A stretch of 64,000 nt of DNA from Caenorhabditis elegans (lineage: Eukaryota; Nematoda; Chromadorea; Rhabditida; Rhabditidae), in assembly GCF_000002985.6 (NCBI RefSeq), contig NC_003284.9, positions 16,988,001 through 17,052,000 of the forward strand, written 5' to 3'. Of the stretch, positions 1 through 13,600 are shown in pieces. The translations under genes were made by a program, and so were the position numbers. The number at the start of each line of letters is the position of its first letter. Positions within the stretch are counted from its first letter, which is position 1. The notes below the pieces were generated by a model. The model had not been told where the DNA came from. It saw only the letters and a program-made list of their open reading frames with translations, and made no database searches.

Positions 1-1555
1 AGCAACATTTTTTTTCTGAATATGATCCAACGTTTTTTGAAAATGGTCGAAAGCATCCCTGATAGTGAGAGTTACTGCTTACAAATGTAACATAACATTA
101 GTTTCAAAATTATAGAATAAAACCAAATAGAATAAAGCCATAGAATAAAACCAAAAAAGTAAAATTTTAATGTGGCTAAGAATTTTCGTATACGGCTACT
201 ACGCAATTACTATTTTCGAAATTGCAAAATACTGTTATCACTGTCTCTAACCTGGTCGCAAAGTTCATGCATAGTTCTCAGTGCTTGAACTTTTAAATTA
301 TTCCGATCCCTCTCAGTTTGCCGCAATAGGTTTTCCTAATCTGCTTACTGTGCCCATCATCTCTTTTGATTTTTGGCGGAGAGTGACAAATGTATCGCAT
401 GCTTCACAAGGGGGCTCATTCGCCGCTCTTTCATGTAAATGAGCTGTTCAATGGGCCTCGACCCCGCTTCAAGTGTGTGGCTATTAAGACACCAATTGTG
501 CCTACAGTCATTTCTCTTTCTCTCTTCATCTTTTTGTGGCCCCCCGCCTTTTTCGGCTGGCATTTGCCTCTGGGGACAGCCGGTTGACAGATGGCTGTAT
601 CATCGTCTGAACACAATTGATGAGGGTCATCACCTCGAGACGATAAAGCTTTTAGCTTCTGTTTCACCCTCTCGTTTCTCGCTATCGATACAGTTAAACA
701 TGGGTCGTTAATTTTTATGATCACCTCAACCTCCATTGAGAAAAAGAGAGAAGCATGGAGAATGAATCGGAATAGGTTATGGTATCAAAAGATGTTCAAA
801 TTGGAGTAAAACACAAGAATTGTGTACTTTTGTTCTAAATTTAACCAAAAGCTCTTTCGAAAACAAGCTATCAATTTTTAGAATATTTTTCTCTGAAATT
901 CAAAAAATTGATTTCACCGCAAAAATCGGAAAAAAAACCATAGGGTCACAAAAACGTAAGCTGTAGGGTGTATAAAAAACAAATAAATTCTGAAAATTTG
1001 TTAAGGTGTTTCTAGAAACCTTCGGGTGCACCCCTGTTTCAAACCACTCAATTTTATTGTGAATCATCGTTACTTTAGTTTTTGAAAAAGTACCTTTTGA
1101 TATAATATTCAAAAAAAAATCCGACAACATTGATTTTTTCAGAAGTGGGAACAATAGTCTGTAACAATTTTTAGTTTGTTCCGAAAATATTGAAAATGCA
1201 CAACGTTTAAAATAGAAACTCTGATGAATTATTTTTTTTCGAACTTTAGAGCAAACTGAAGTTAGCAGCCGGAGTAATGCTAGAAGCTTGAACAGTTTCT
1301 GTAAATTTCAAAGTTGAATTTTAAAAGATAGCGTCGTTTCCTGATTATGTAGAGTTTAGCACCAGTTCCTCAAAGCGTCACGTCAAAAAAAAGAAAAAAA
1401 AATCACAATCGATATCGGAATATAAACATTGCCAATGTTTTACACCACCCCATTCTATATGCTTTTTTTTCTTGCACCTAAACTTTTGCATGCATCAGTT
1501 TCTGTCGAAAATTTCAAATTTCTCTTCTCATTTATCAGTTTCCATATTTTTGCAG
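1..1555. other. Non-coding sequence 5' of the first visible mbl-1 exon
   Basis: No exon could be supported here. The sequence is AT-rich with a more GC-rich block around 360-740. Because the exon at 1556 is preceded by a good splice acceptor (TTTTTGCAG), this stretch is probably intron or outron of mbl-1, whose upstream exons would lie to the left of the window. Confidence 0.5.
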
Positions 1556-1671
1556 GCAGTTCCGCAACACTTGTTACCGTTCCATATGACGTCATCACAG
1601 CAGTTTCAACCACAACAGCAGCAGCAGTTCTTTGCAAGTGACGGAATGTCAGTGACTCAGTTGCCTTATAG
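1556..1671 (+). other. mbl-1: Alternative 5' coding exon of mbl-1 (Gln-rich)
   Basis: Acceptor TTTTTGCAG, donor AG/GTAAGC. The exon reads through a Gln-rich segment ([12 protein letters not shown]) and ends in LPY plus two bases, which join the single A before the ATG at 13731 to make Arg. The long form therefore reads LPYR-MFDEN with no frame break. An internal ATG at 1586 could start the long isoform if the acceptor receives a spliced leader; otherwise more upstream exons exist outside the window. Confidence 0.85.
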
Positions 1672-4600
1672 GTAAGCCACGGAGGATTAGAATTCGCTCA
1701 TCTTTGGGATCCTTTTTCCGGTAATGAAAGTGGCTAGTGGCGTTGAGAAACAAAGGAATAGCAGTTATAGTGTTTGGTTCGTAAAATGTTGTTAAAATGA
1801 AGAAAAAACTTTACATTGTACCATTATTGTTTGAATAGTTCTGGTGAATGATTCCGAATTTACAACTATTTTATTAATTATTTCAAAACTATTGATTTTT
1901 TCGATAAGCGTTAAAAGTAAATTACTAAATTTTGTACTAAATTTTCACATATAACAGTTTTGCAGATTACCCAAAATTCTCAATTATGTTCAAACTATGT
2001 GATTTTGCTTTGAACATATAAAAATGCTTTAAACATCTTAAAATATACAGTTGTCCTAAAATGTGACAATTCGCCAATACTTGGTCATGTTCGGTTATTA
2101 AAAATGAATCCTTTTAAGTATATGTTGTCTAGATTTCCATTACTTGACAGTTGTATCATTCATAATTTAAATTTGTTTAAATGGCGTTTTGGTTTTGTTC
2201 TTCTCAATGTATACTTTTTCCGAAAATTTTTCGTTCTTAATTTGTTAGAGAAACTATTGGCTTTATTATACATATGAGTACAAGACAATTTTCATAAAGA
2301 GAAACAAAAAATTAGGGAAACTATGATATAAAAAATAACTACAAAAGCAATGACGAACAAATTACGAGCTATCATCGTGAAGCTGTTGCAAGTAATTTTG
2401 ATTCCTGTGCTTGCAATGAAATTGAGATATAACCGATTCGGAAGGGGCATTCACCATTAATTTCGCGCATAAAAGTGCATTGTTGTGTTGCAGTCCACAA
2501 TAATCGACATGAAAATGAGGAGATTTGAAAGCGCCGTTGTTACCTATCCGCATCGTTCTAGGCATAATGCAGTTCAAAGAGATGAAAGAAAAAGCACATT
2601 TTTCACGTGTCGCGCGCGAGAGCATTCGAATGGCCCCTTCTCCGGTGTATATAACAATTACATATAATTGTTGGTGGGAGTGAGCCGCCCAGTGGCGCTC
2701 CCTTCCAGTGCTGCTTTTGGTCCCTGACACACGATTGTTTCTGTTTTGACATGGATATTATTTGATGATATGTTTGTTCCAATTTTCAAACTGTTACAAG
2801 ACAACTCTGTGGAAATAGAAAAGAAAACTTAGATCTTAAAATTTTGTTGAACTTAGCCGATTTTTGTTCATCAAGTTTTTGCTTAGAAGTATCTTGGATG
2901 TATAAATGTATTGACGATATTCATAAGAGCCGTACAATAAAATTTTAAATCATTACACCAATTTTAAAAGCAACTTGCTAACATACAAATATCAAAAAAT
3001 TTGATTGTACTTTTAGATTTTAAAGCTGCAATGTTTAAGCCTAATTGGGTTATTAGAAGTTTTGAGGGTGCAGCTACTACATACATATGTACATAAATAC
3101 TCAGAAATATGAAGTTCCATTCTGAATTGAACTTGAACAATTTATATATAGTCCCTACATTTCCACAGTATATTAATACTAGGAATAGTGCAAAGAGTCG
3201 AATTTAAAAATCTTTTTTGCAAAACCTTGATCGATGTTGGCTGCTCATTTTGTCGGGAATGTTGGGATTCCTAAATATAAATTTTTCAGACGTAAAAATT
3301 ATTGTTAATTTGTATTTATTGTTAAAGTTTTAAGTGACTCTTTTCAAACTTTTTGAAAGTTTTAAAACTCAATCTCCGGAGATTAACCATATCTTTAACT
3401 TGTTTCCAACTATCAGTCCCCTCAAACAAAAATACTACGAATACCCATTCCCCCTCTTCCATTCTTTTTCTAATTTTGGTCCCTATTGTCCACTCAGAGC
3501 CGGTTTCCGTCATGCTAACTCATCTCCTTTTCTTTTCTTTTCCTCTACCAAATGGAAACATTGCGACGGAAAGGATAGTAGGGGGCAACATTAATCGAAT
3601 AATGACCTTCCCTTTCCAAACGGATGGTAATCAATCCAAATTGAGTTTCGCTTCTGTGCATGTTTCGGTTTTGTGTACGCGAGAGCAGCACGACGTAGTA
3701 GATGGGGATCTAATTTGGTCAGACAATACGATAAAACTGGGCTCCGGTTTTGTGTGCTCTTTTCAAATTGAAAAACAGTGGTACATATAAAAATCGAAAG
3801 AAACTGTGACGGTTTCAAAAAATATGAAATTCAACAAAATGTTATTTTATTTTTGCAATTAAAATTTTTTAGCGCTTGAACTTTTTCAGAAAGTTCAAAA
3901 ATAAAATTTGCAATGTTTTGAACAGCAAAAAAAAAACGACATCCTTGAGTTTCATTCTTTTCATATATATATATATATATATATAACAATTGGTAGCCCT
4001 CATTGACAGTCTAGTTTGTAGGAAGAACAAAAAGCAGCCGACGGCAATCGAGGACCTTTATTTGCCGCAACTTCTCAGAGAAAATTTCCCTTGTACCAGG
4101 TTACTGTAAAATTAGGAGCATAGGTGTCGGAAAATTTTCTTCTTTCGATTTCTTGAAAATCGAAAAATCGAAAAATTTTGATCGTCGATTTCTGAAAAAT
4201 CGAAAAACGAATAGGTTTCGTAACAGCTAGTCAGTGTCTCAAAGATAACTGTTAATTTTTGTAGTTCAAAATCAGAAAATCTCTAAAATTCTTCTCAAGA
4301 TTTGAGACCTCCTACCTCAAGGCCCAATCTCTTTTTAATGACTCCAGTGTTATTTTTGTGGAAACATCTTTTCACTGTGTGCACAAAAAGTCCAGAGTCC
4401 TTGGCCGCTCGCCCGTCCATTCATCAATCTACGGGTTTTTTGTGCATCCCGTGAGTTTGGAACGAGATAAGATTGAGAGAAGAGGTAAATGTCTGCCTGT
4501 GTACATTGGTCTCTGTGTGTGTGTGTGAGTTAGTGTAAAAGATTGTAGAGGACCATCACAACCCAATTTACAAATTGCTTTTTGTAGGCAAAAGCCTTAA

Positions 4601-7600
4601 ATGAGCCTGCACTCAACCAGTGCCTAATGAACCGCACTGATGAATTGCTATTGGGTGGTCCAGGGATTCAATAACAATCGGAAGTTGAACTTTTCTAAAA
4701 GCTGTCAGAACTTGGCGAGCACTCCTCACTGATTTCTTACACATGACGAGCCGGAGCCGCGCTTATTACATCTTTTAAACAATGAATTGTTTGATGGCAA
4801 AAGGTGCGACTGGAGCGCCCCCATTACTACAAAAAAGTTCACTTGCTCTTGAACATTTTTTAATCGTTTTTTCTGGAACTTCTAGAATAAAATAGGTTCT
4901 AAAATATTTTCTTGAATAGAATAGATTAGAATAAAATTGATTTATAAACATTCATTTATGGTCGAGTAATGTCAATTAAAGTTTTCTATGCACCAATGTT
5001 ACTAACAAAATGGGACAAAAAACCGTAAATATTAATTTAGAAAACCAAATACTCAGATTGTTTTAAACGTTTATAAAATAGTGTTGGCAAGTTCCTTTTG
5101 GGAAAAAAAATTATATTACTAGATTTTCCTAAATATTTTAGACTTATGGCTATGAATTTGGCTGCACAAAGCTTAGCTGATCATCATTTGATACCTAATT
5201 ATTTCTCAACGTTTCCGAAAAGTGATTTGCCAATTTTGCCTGTTCCTATTCTTTTTACCCATAAGTTTATCAAAATTTCTCTATTACAACAGCCTCCTAG
5301 TTCATAATTACTAGTTTCATTCTAATGACTTTTCTAGTTTATTAGCAACTTCTGTAAGCGTTTTCATTCTGTTTCGATTTCCGCCAAGTGAAACCGATCT
5401 AGACTGAAAACAAACAAAACGAGACGAAACATAGATGAACAAATCTGTAAGAATACAAGTGTTTGCCAAAGTCAGCCGTGATCATTACAACTACCGTTGC
5501 CTCCCTTTTTCGCCTCATCGGTCAAATCGCCTAAGCTATGCCGCAAAACAAACTGAATTTGCGTTTGAAATCCAACAGAAATCTTTTTACTACATCGTCG
5601 GTAGGGGGGATTGAAAAGTCAGATGGTAGGTAGAAGATAGACAAAGGAAAGCGTGAAGGATGCATTCTCCATGCCATTGGACCTCATTTCTTCTGTTTTC
5701 ATTTGCGAATGTTACGGCGGCGCAGCGCCAGCAGTCTCCAACGCATTCTCCCCCTTCCTCTAGATGGTTTTGCGTCTGAAGGTCGTGCGCGCGTTTTTGC
5801 TTTTTTGCCCGGTTTCTCCTTCGTCAAGAATCAAGCAGTAGAAGAGGTAGGCGTTTAGACAAGAACTGTGAAGAATTGTATTTGCATAGGCATCAGTCTG
5901 TACACTGGTATTGGCAGATCGGGTTGGAATTAGATTTTTTGATTTTGGAGAATCTTCAAGATAAAATTTCAGCAATTTTCAGTAATAAAAAAACAAAATA
6001 TAAGTTAGTTTTATTTTCAAAGTATAGTATTTAAAATTTATTTTTAATGTTGGGGAAATTAAACATGTTCTCGAATTTTTCTCGAATTTTCCACTCGAAT
6101 TTTTTTTCATTTCTTTAGAACTTTTCTTTTGGTACACATTATTGAAACAAACATTTTTATGATGCTTTCATTCCAATAAGCTTTTTGATATCAATATTTC
6201 GCAGTTTCTTTCTCACTGAAAATTAAAACTATATTTGAAAAAAATCGCAGTTTTTAAAATCCTTGGAACTAACAATTAATCAAAGAATTGAATCTATTTT
6301 TAGATTAAACTTTTTTCGCGCCAAATTTTCCAAGGCATCTCAAAAACCGAGCGGAACCTCCCAGTGGAGCAATTCGCCTTGTTGCAACATACGCGACCAG
6401 TCGTCTCTTAATGGCGTTTGGAATATAAATGATCCTTTCTTCAACCTTCCTTTTCCTCCTCCTCCTTCTTCTCTTATTCTAATTTTGTTTGCCTCTTACA
6501 TTCCGTTACCATATGGCGGTGACTTTTCAGTCAAATTTCTCTTCAATTTTATTTTTTGTTTATCTTTTTTACACTTATTACTTTTGAGTAAGATCGCCGT
6601 TCCAAGCACCTCAAATTTAATGTCAATAAGAAGTTGGGTGATAAGAGGCGTGAGGCGCCGATGTGTAGAGCAGATTGCAGAGAAGAGTATTTTTCTAATT
6701 TTTTACTGTTCTGAATTTCAATTCAAAAAACTTTTCGAAAATTTGTCCTAATAATTTTTGTTTTAAAAACATAAGTCTATTTTAGGAACAGTGCCTAGAT
6801 TGGCTGATTTATTAACTTTTTTGTATTTAATGTACGTTTATTTTATGTAGGTCTATCAGAGTAAATACAAAAAAAATATTCAAAATGGTAACACACTTTG
6901 ATTTCCCTAAAATAGGCGCCACCCCTATCTTGGATGAATTTGTGCTAATTTTTTTTCAGAGCTCGTTATTGTTTTACACTGTTTGCTTGACATTAACAAT
7001 TTTTTCGAAAATCTGATCAAAATTAATTTGAAGTACATATAAAAAACTTCACTCGATTATTTTGATATTAACACTTTTTTTAATCAAATTTCAATCAAGT
7101 TACTAATGAATGTTTATTAGTTAAATCTGAAATTCAAACTTCCAGCATATAAAACAGTAATACAATTACGACCTGAAATGGAAACAAAGCGAACGACAGT
7201 TTTATTAGTTTCCAATGGCACGCTGTTTAGTGTCAATTTTTCCTTTCTTTCTTCCATTCCTCGTAATGAACTGAACATAAGGTGAGGGGTTAGAGATAAT
7301 GGAGAATCAAGAGAGGGAACCAAACATGGTTGCCGCATCGAATTGCAACAATAGATATCTATCCACCTCTGTTTTCTCTGTCACTCCATCATTTTTTTTT
7401 GATTTCATTCCATTTTGATTTTCTGTCTCCTCGTTTCATTTTCAACCATCATTCACTTTCAATTACTGTCCACTCTGAACACTTCCTTTCTTAAAAAGTC
7501 ATGCCAGCTCGCAATGGTACAGTATCCAGGAGGCGAAAGCGGCAGTCTGTTTCAAGAAGGTACGTTTTGGAGCTCCGTGCCCCGTGCCACACAAGCTAAT

Positions 7601-10600
7601 CCATAACGTCGTCTCGTTTTTTTTTTCGGATTCTCCATTTCTTTTCTTGCCTCCACCTAATTGCTTCTGTGTAATTTCTTCCGTCCCACTCAATTGATTC
7701 CATATGGTTCTCAGTTCGCGTTTTTTAATTCTTTTTGAATACTGAAATACTTTGAATGTTTGTTCCGTCTGGTTTTACTATACATTAGTATTAATGGTAA
7801 ACTACTTTTGATATTTTTAAAGAATTTTTGACTGAATGTAGAACAAAGTTTCATGCATCTTTTGAATAGTACTTCACTTGAAGAATTTAAAAAAAAATAC
7901 TTTGTCAATTAGATATTAAATTTGGTGAGTGAATCCATTTGAAAATAGAAAAAAAAACACGATTGAATTGGAAAACTGTTGTTGGCTAGTCGTCGCACTT
8001 TTCTGCGTTTTTCTCTTGCTCTCTTGTTCTCTCTTGCTCTCTTTTATGTCTCAACTGTGTCATTCATTCTGATATATTGACAAACGTTACAAGATTGCCT
8101 TATCATGGCGGTGTCGGATGCTTTTTCTCAAGTTCTTTTCCTCGTTTACTTTTTTTAGACTGAAATTCTAGGAAAATTGTTTTTATTTTTTCGTCATGGT
8201 GCACCTATCATGATTTTTATCATAAAAAATTAATGCAACAATACAATGTTTGAGCTGTAACTGTAACTTAATATTTCCAAAACATATTTTTAAATTTAGT
8301 TCAAAGCGAGATATTTTTAAACGGTTTGAAAGACAGTTCTGATTAAGGAAACTTTGAAATAATGTTTATCAATGCTTGAAAATGTACAATTTTTTTTTTG
8401 ATTTCTATCAAATTTGTTTTTTTGAAAAAGTAAAATATAAGACGTCTTAAAAAATGATTGCTGTGTTGTGATACTCTTGCTCTAATATATTAGTACCAAA
8501 ATTCTAATAAGACTATTAATTTAAAAATTTTAGGTAATTATAATTAAACATTTAAATGCGGAAAAATTGTACACACTCAAAGTGTGCGCTTTTGAAAACA
8601 ATGAGCAAAACCAAACGGTTCAAACCGAAAAAAAAATCACAGACTCTTCTTTATTTCACTAGAAGCTCTGTAAAATGAAGGTGAGAGAAATGAGATTGAA
8701 TTTCATTTATTTGCTCATGTTTGCGGTCACATTTGTCGTCGGGACAATTATAGCGGAGCCTCCTCCCACCAGAGCAGCAAGTTCTTGAGAAATGCGCCAA
8801 GTGCTCATCGACATATGAGACTGTGCGTGTCTGTTGACCTCTGAGCACCTCAAGTTTTCACACCTTTTTCATGTTTTTCCACTCAATTCTGATAGCTATC
8901 AGGAAGTTTGAGATTTAACATGATTTCTTGATAACTTTTTAAATTAGTTTTACGACCCGTCAAAATTCATACTAAATCTGAAAAAATCAGTTAATTGTTG
9001 AAAATCAAAAACTGCAGAATGTTTTAAAAATCACTTGCATCGATGTTTTTAATTTCACAATCTCCCCTTTTTACAGCATTTCCTACCTGTGACAAACTAG
9101 AAATACCCCCACCTTCAAGTATTACTTTTAATTTACTAAATAATCAAATTAGAAATCCAGAACAAAAGTGTATACATTCACAGTAACTTGTTTATTTATC
9201 AAGCTCCCACCACTGAACTTCCTGAGAAATTCCTTCCCTATTTCTACAAAACCGATCATTTCGAAGTAATTTCTTCGGAAATAAGCAACAAAAAATTGGG
9301 AAAACGAAGCGGAAAAACAATAATGTCAATCTTGGGTTTATTCCATGAATACCGAATTTCATTCAATGAGACAAGACAATAACATGCGTATGTTCCTCCC
9401 CACAGCGATCTAAAATGCATGGCATTTGCCTCTCTCGATTTCAAACAAAGTGCAAGTAAGGGTGGTTTAGGCTCTAGGAGCCCCCGGCGGGTGACAAATT
9501 GACATGCATTGGATCATCGCTCACTTCTGGCCGCCTTCCTCCCACTGGTTTCCTCCTTTTTTTGCTCCAAAAGCTTTTGTCTTCAATCTTTTCTCAATCT
9601 TTCTCGATCTTTTTGCTATGAATCACAACTTTCTTGCGAGAAGGCTTTCCAATTAATGTCTGCCTGTCATCATTATATCTTATCAATTAAGGGGAGGATG
9701 ACCTAAGAGCGTTTTTTTGAAAAAAATATTTCATTAATGAATTTAATGATTTTCTATGATCTAACCGTCTTGTCATTTGATTTTCTTATTGGAATTGGTT
9801 CAAGGGTCTTCGAGAGTAATAATCATAAAACAGAAGGCGCGCGGTTATAAATCATCGGAACGAGCTGGCATATGTATAATCTTCCAAAAATTACTATTTT
9901 GGGTCAAGCTGCCGGTCAGTGCTCTGAAGCTCCAGTATTCGAGAATTGTTTTAGTACGTGCCACTTCTCACCGACTACGTAAATTAGACCGCAAGCACTT
10001 GATCACAAAAACAGAATACTAATGTTAGAATATGGTATATACATTATTTCAATTTAATATTTTTCAAAAATTGATTAGACACCCCTTTCTCTCCTCTTTT
10101 CTCGCTCTTCTGTAATGTGACATAACTCGTTTCTGCGTCGTTTTTTTTTGTGTTTCGCGCCAAAAGTGGCAGTTACCTCAAATAACTGATCATCGTGATT
10201 TGACATTGATGCATTTTTTGGGGGCGGCTGACTTGTAAAGGGTCATATATCAAAAAGAGAGTGTTTTTGAGTAAGGTGAAGGGAATTGTGACGGTTCGGA
10301 TTGAAATAGAAATGTGATGAGTAAACAGGTTAGGTGAGTTAGATAATTTGGACGTAAGGTGCAAACATTTTTCCAACTTCAACATCAGAAACATAAATGT
10401 TTAACTTTGCAAAAGTTTCATAGGGGTGAGCCACAAATTTTCTCGGCCATGTGTTTGAAAAAATCTGAAAAAGGTTGAAAGTAGCTAAACCAATTTTTCT
10501 AGTAGATCATAATTATGAGACAGTATTTAAAAAATTTTCAAAGCTTCCAATATCAATAAATGCTGTTTTCAAGACAATGACATATTTTTCTACATTTTTA

Positions 10601-13600
10601 CTAAGTTGAATTGGTAAACCAAACCGGCAGATTTTTCTAAATTTTCACTTTTGGTTCTTCAATTGGAGATCATCTTGAAATATTGAAGTTTTTTTAAAGC
10701 AATTTTATTCTGTATTTTTAATCTTCCAAGATAAAGATCAATATTCCATTATAGTTTAGAATCGTAATGTTTTATTGGCATCGCGCCGGTCACATGAAAA
10801 AGATTTCCTTCACTGTTCTTTTTTTTTCAAACATATTTACAAAAAAATGAAAGAAAGCTTTTTTGTTATACTCATGGAGGAATCGATTTGTTGTTTTCGT
10901 CAACTCGTAAGATTATTTCTTTGAAACAAGTCTTAAGCATTACAGACTACCACTAACCCAAGATCATATTCTAGTTACCTTTTCCAATTTTCTCCCTCAC
11001 CCTTTCTTTTGTTTTGTTTTTCCGATCTTTTTGCCCCTAATTCAAAAATACGAAACAACGACGTCGGCTTCTTCTTCTCCATCTTTTTCTTCCAATTTCC
11101 ACCATCATTCGTTTCAGCCGGGCAGGGTACGCGCGCCTTCAGCTTGTTGTTGGCGGAGCAGCAGTGGGGCTCTGGCCACTGCTCATCTCGTTGGCTACTC
11201 GCCGCCCGCCCCTTTCTCTACGCCCGCCCTCTAGACGTCGTCTTTGTGTCCCTCACTTCTTGACGCCCTTTACCCTACTGTAGGGGGTGGAGTTCATTTT
11301 GGGATTACTTCGGTGCTCCACTCGGGTTAACAGCCCCGTTTTGGCAGTTTTCAAAATAAAATTGCCCGTTATTTGTGAATTTTTTTAGTGTTTCCTTCCG
11401 TTTTTTCGCATTGTACTGTCCCCGACGATAATATAAACTCAGCCAATTTGGCTTAGTACATCACACTCATGTTATATAATCATCCTACGAAGGAAAAAGC
11501 GGAAAACCGATTGTTGTACCAAATTTTCTGTTGTCCGTAACAATCTAACAACTGCTTAAATATTGAACGCTCCAGCATACATGACTATGGAATTTTGCCG
11601 TGTTTGTATGTATTTTTTGCTGTCCAAAAGGCCCTATATATTCCATCTCAATTTATTTCGCTCTTCTTCTCTTCTTGCCTTTTTGGGAGCACATGCATAT
11701 ATATGTTTGCCTCTCGTCTGTGTTTGGGGTGTGCTCCGTGGCGTCCGGGGGCATAAACGCACATAAAATGATGAATTGCGCGGTGCCCGCCCCGTCACTT
11801 TTGCGCGCGCGCGCCACTCCCCTAAGAAGCTGATCATCGTCAGCTATTCCAGCCTGCTTTTAAAACAGTTTTGAGGTAGAGGTTGCCCCCGCTGAAAGTT
11901 GCATGAGGTGGAGACTAGAACTAGTTTTTTTGCGGCAACGTATTGATGAGGCGCAGAAGGTAGCGGAGAGTAATGCGTGTGTACAGGACACAGCCGACCA
12001 AGACAACATTCGACGATTTATTGTTACTCAATTCCGCGTTAGTAGGCGGAAAAAAAATGAATAGGTTGTTTTCTTGTTTTTTTTGTGTTGGCTTGTTTTT
12101 TTCCACAAAAATTTCAAAAATTTTCTCACAGTTTCACGATTAGACTACAACAGCTGAACTGTAATAGACATTAGAGCAGGAAACAACTTCTGAAAGGAAA
12201 ATGGCTAGAACCAAGTTTTATACGCAATTCTGTAAAACTTTCCAAATTAAATACAAGAATTCAGACAAAGTATGTAATTGATCTGAAAATAATTTTTATA
12301 CGTCCTGCAGTATTTGGAAATAATGTCAAAAGCTACAGTTAAAATGCTTTGGCATTTTTCCCCTGGTTTTCAGATTACTCTAAAAATTTTCAGTCAATTG
12401 TTTTGTTTCAAAATAAATTCCTAATTACAAAAATTGGTCTATCACCCTGAACTAGATTTTTTAAGATAACATCCCTGACATAACTCGAAAAAAGTGAAAA
12501 CAAGTGGAATTATAACTACTAGTTTTGAAACGAAATCTAAACATGAACACCACTCGACTTACAGTACCAAAATTGTTATTTCGCAATTTCAAAACACTTC
12601 TACATACATACATACCTAATTATTTATTTTGAAACCCTCGCCAAAAACACAGTCCGGTTTCGGTTGGCCTTCCGTTATTTGAGAGTGAGTGGTTTCCTAG
12701 AAGTGAGTAGGTTTACACAAATTTTTGGAACAATAATTTAATAATAGAAACAATGGAGATAGTGTAACAGCTAATTGACCGGTAACTTTTTTCCCTCCAA
12801 AATTCTCTGGTTACTGTTTGTCTAGGTTCTCGTCTGTTTCACTTTTCCCATGAAAAATGGAGTCGAACACTATATAAATATTCATTTTTCTCCACCCTTT
12901 CTCCTCTCCCGCACTATATCAGTCACTAGTGCGGTCGGTTTCTCTTTCATGAAAGACCGAAACGACGTATTTTATAGCGCGTCGTTAAGATTTTGCTCAA
13001 AAGTTAGCGTTGCTCGCCTTTTCCGGACACTCGCCTCTAGTTTCGCATTTTTCGAGTCAACCAACTCGTCAAAAGATTCACAGCAATCATCCCGATGCAT
13101 TTTTCTTCTTTTCTCTTTTTCTCTTTCTATTCCAACCCACCAAACACTTCTACGTCTTCCTATTCTTATTCAACCATCTTTTTTTCTCGCTATTTGTTTT
13201 TTTATTTGTTCGGTCTCTTTTCCTCATCCACTGAAAATTTATGAACCTAATCTCTAACACCCATTTTTGTTCAATTTCTTCATATCTTCCCGTTCGATTC
13301 GGTTATTGAATAGGTAGAATCTTCAAAAAACTGGTTTTCAATCAGGCCATGTTGTGTTCTTTTATCACTGTTCTAATTAACCATTAATATGACGTTGGAA
13401 AGCTCAAACATTTAGCTGTCAGAGCATTCTTAAAGTTACCGTAATAAACTGACTCGAGATGATTTGAATCTCATCTTGATGCTACTGTAATTTTAAAATG
13501 GGCACTGTAGCTATTTTGGTCTTCCCGATAGCATTTACCTTACAAGTTCTTCGACCATTTTTGGGAAGAAAGAAAAAATGAAATAAGGGCGCCTAGAAAG

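Noticed and set aside
2362..2730. 122-codon open frame on the minus strand
   Set aside because: Its composition follows a GC-richer island; no domain and no codon pattern like the real exons. Kept only as part of the regulatory-island observation.
6263..6751. 162-codon open frame on the plus strand in the mbl-1 intron
   Set aside because: Begins at a TTG, has low-complexity Phe/Leu/Pro composition, no family similarity and no flanking splice signals that fit.
12850..13257. 135-codon open frame on the plus strand
   Set aside because: Ser/Phe-rich translation of a pyrimidine-rich promoter-like stretch; no similarity.
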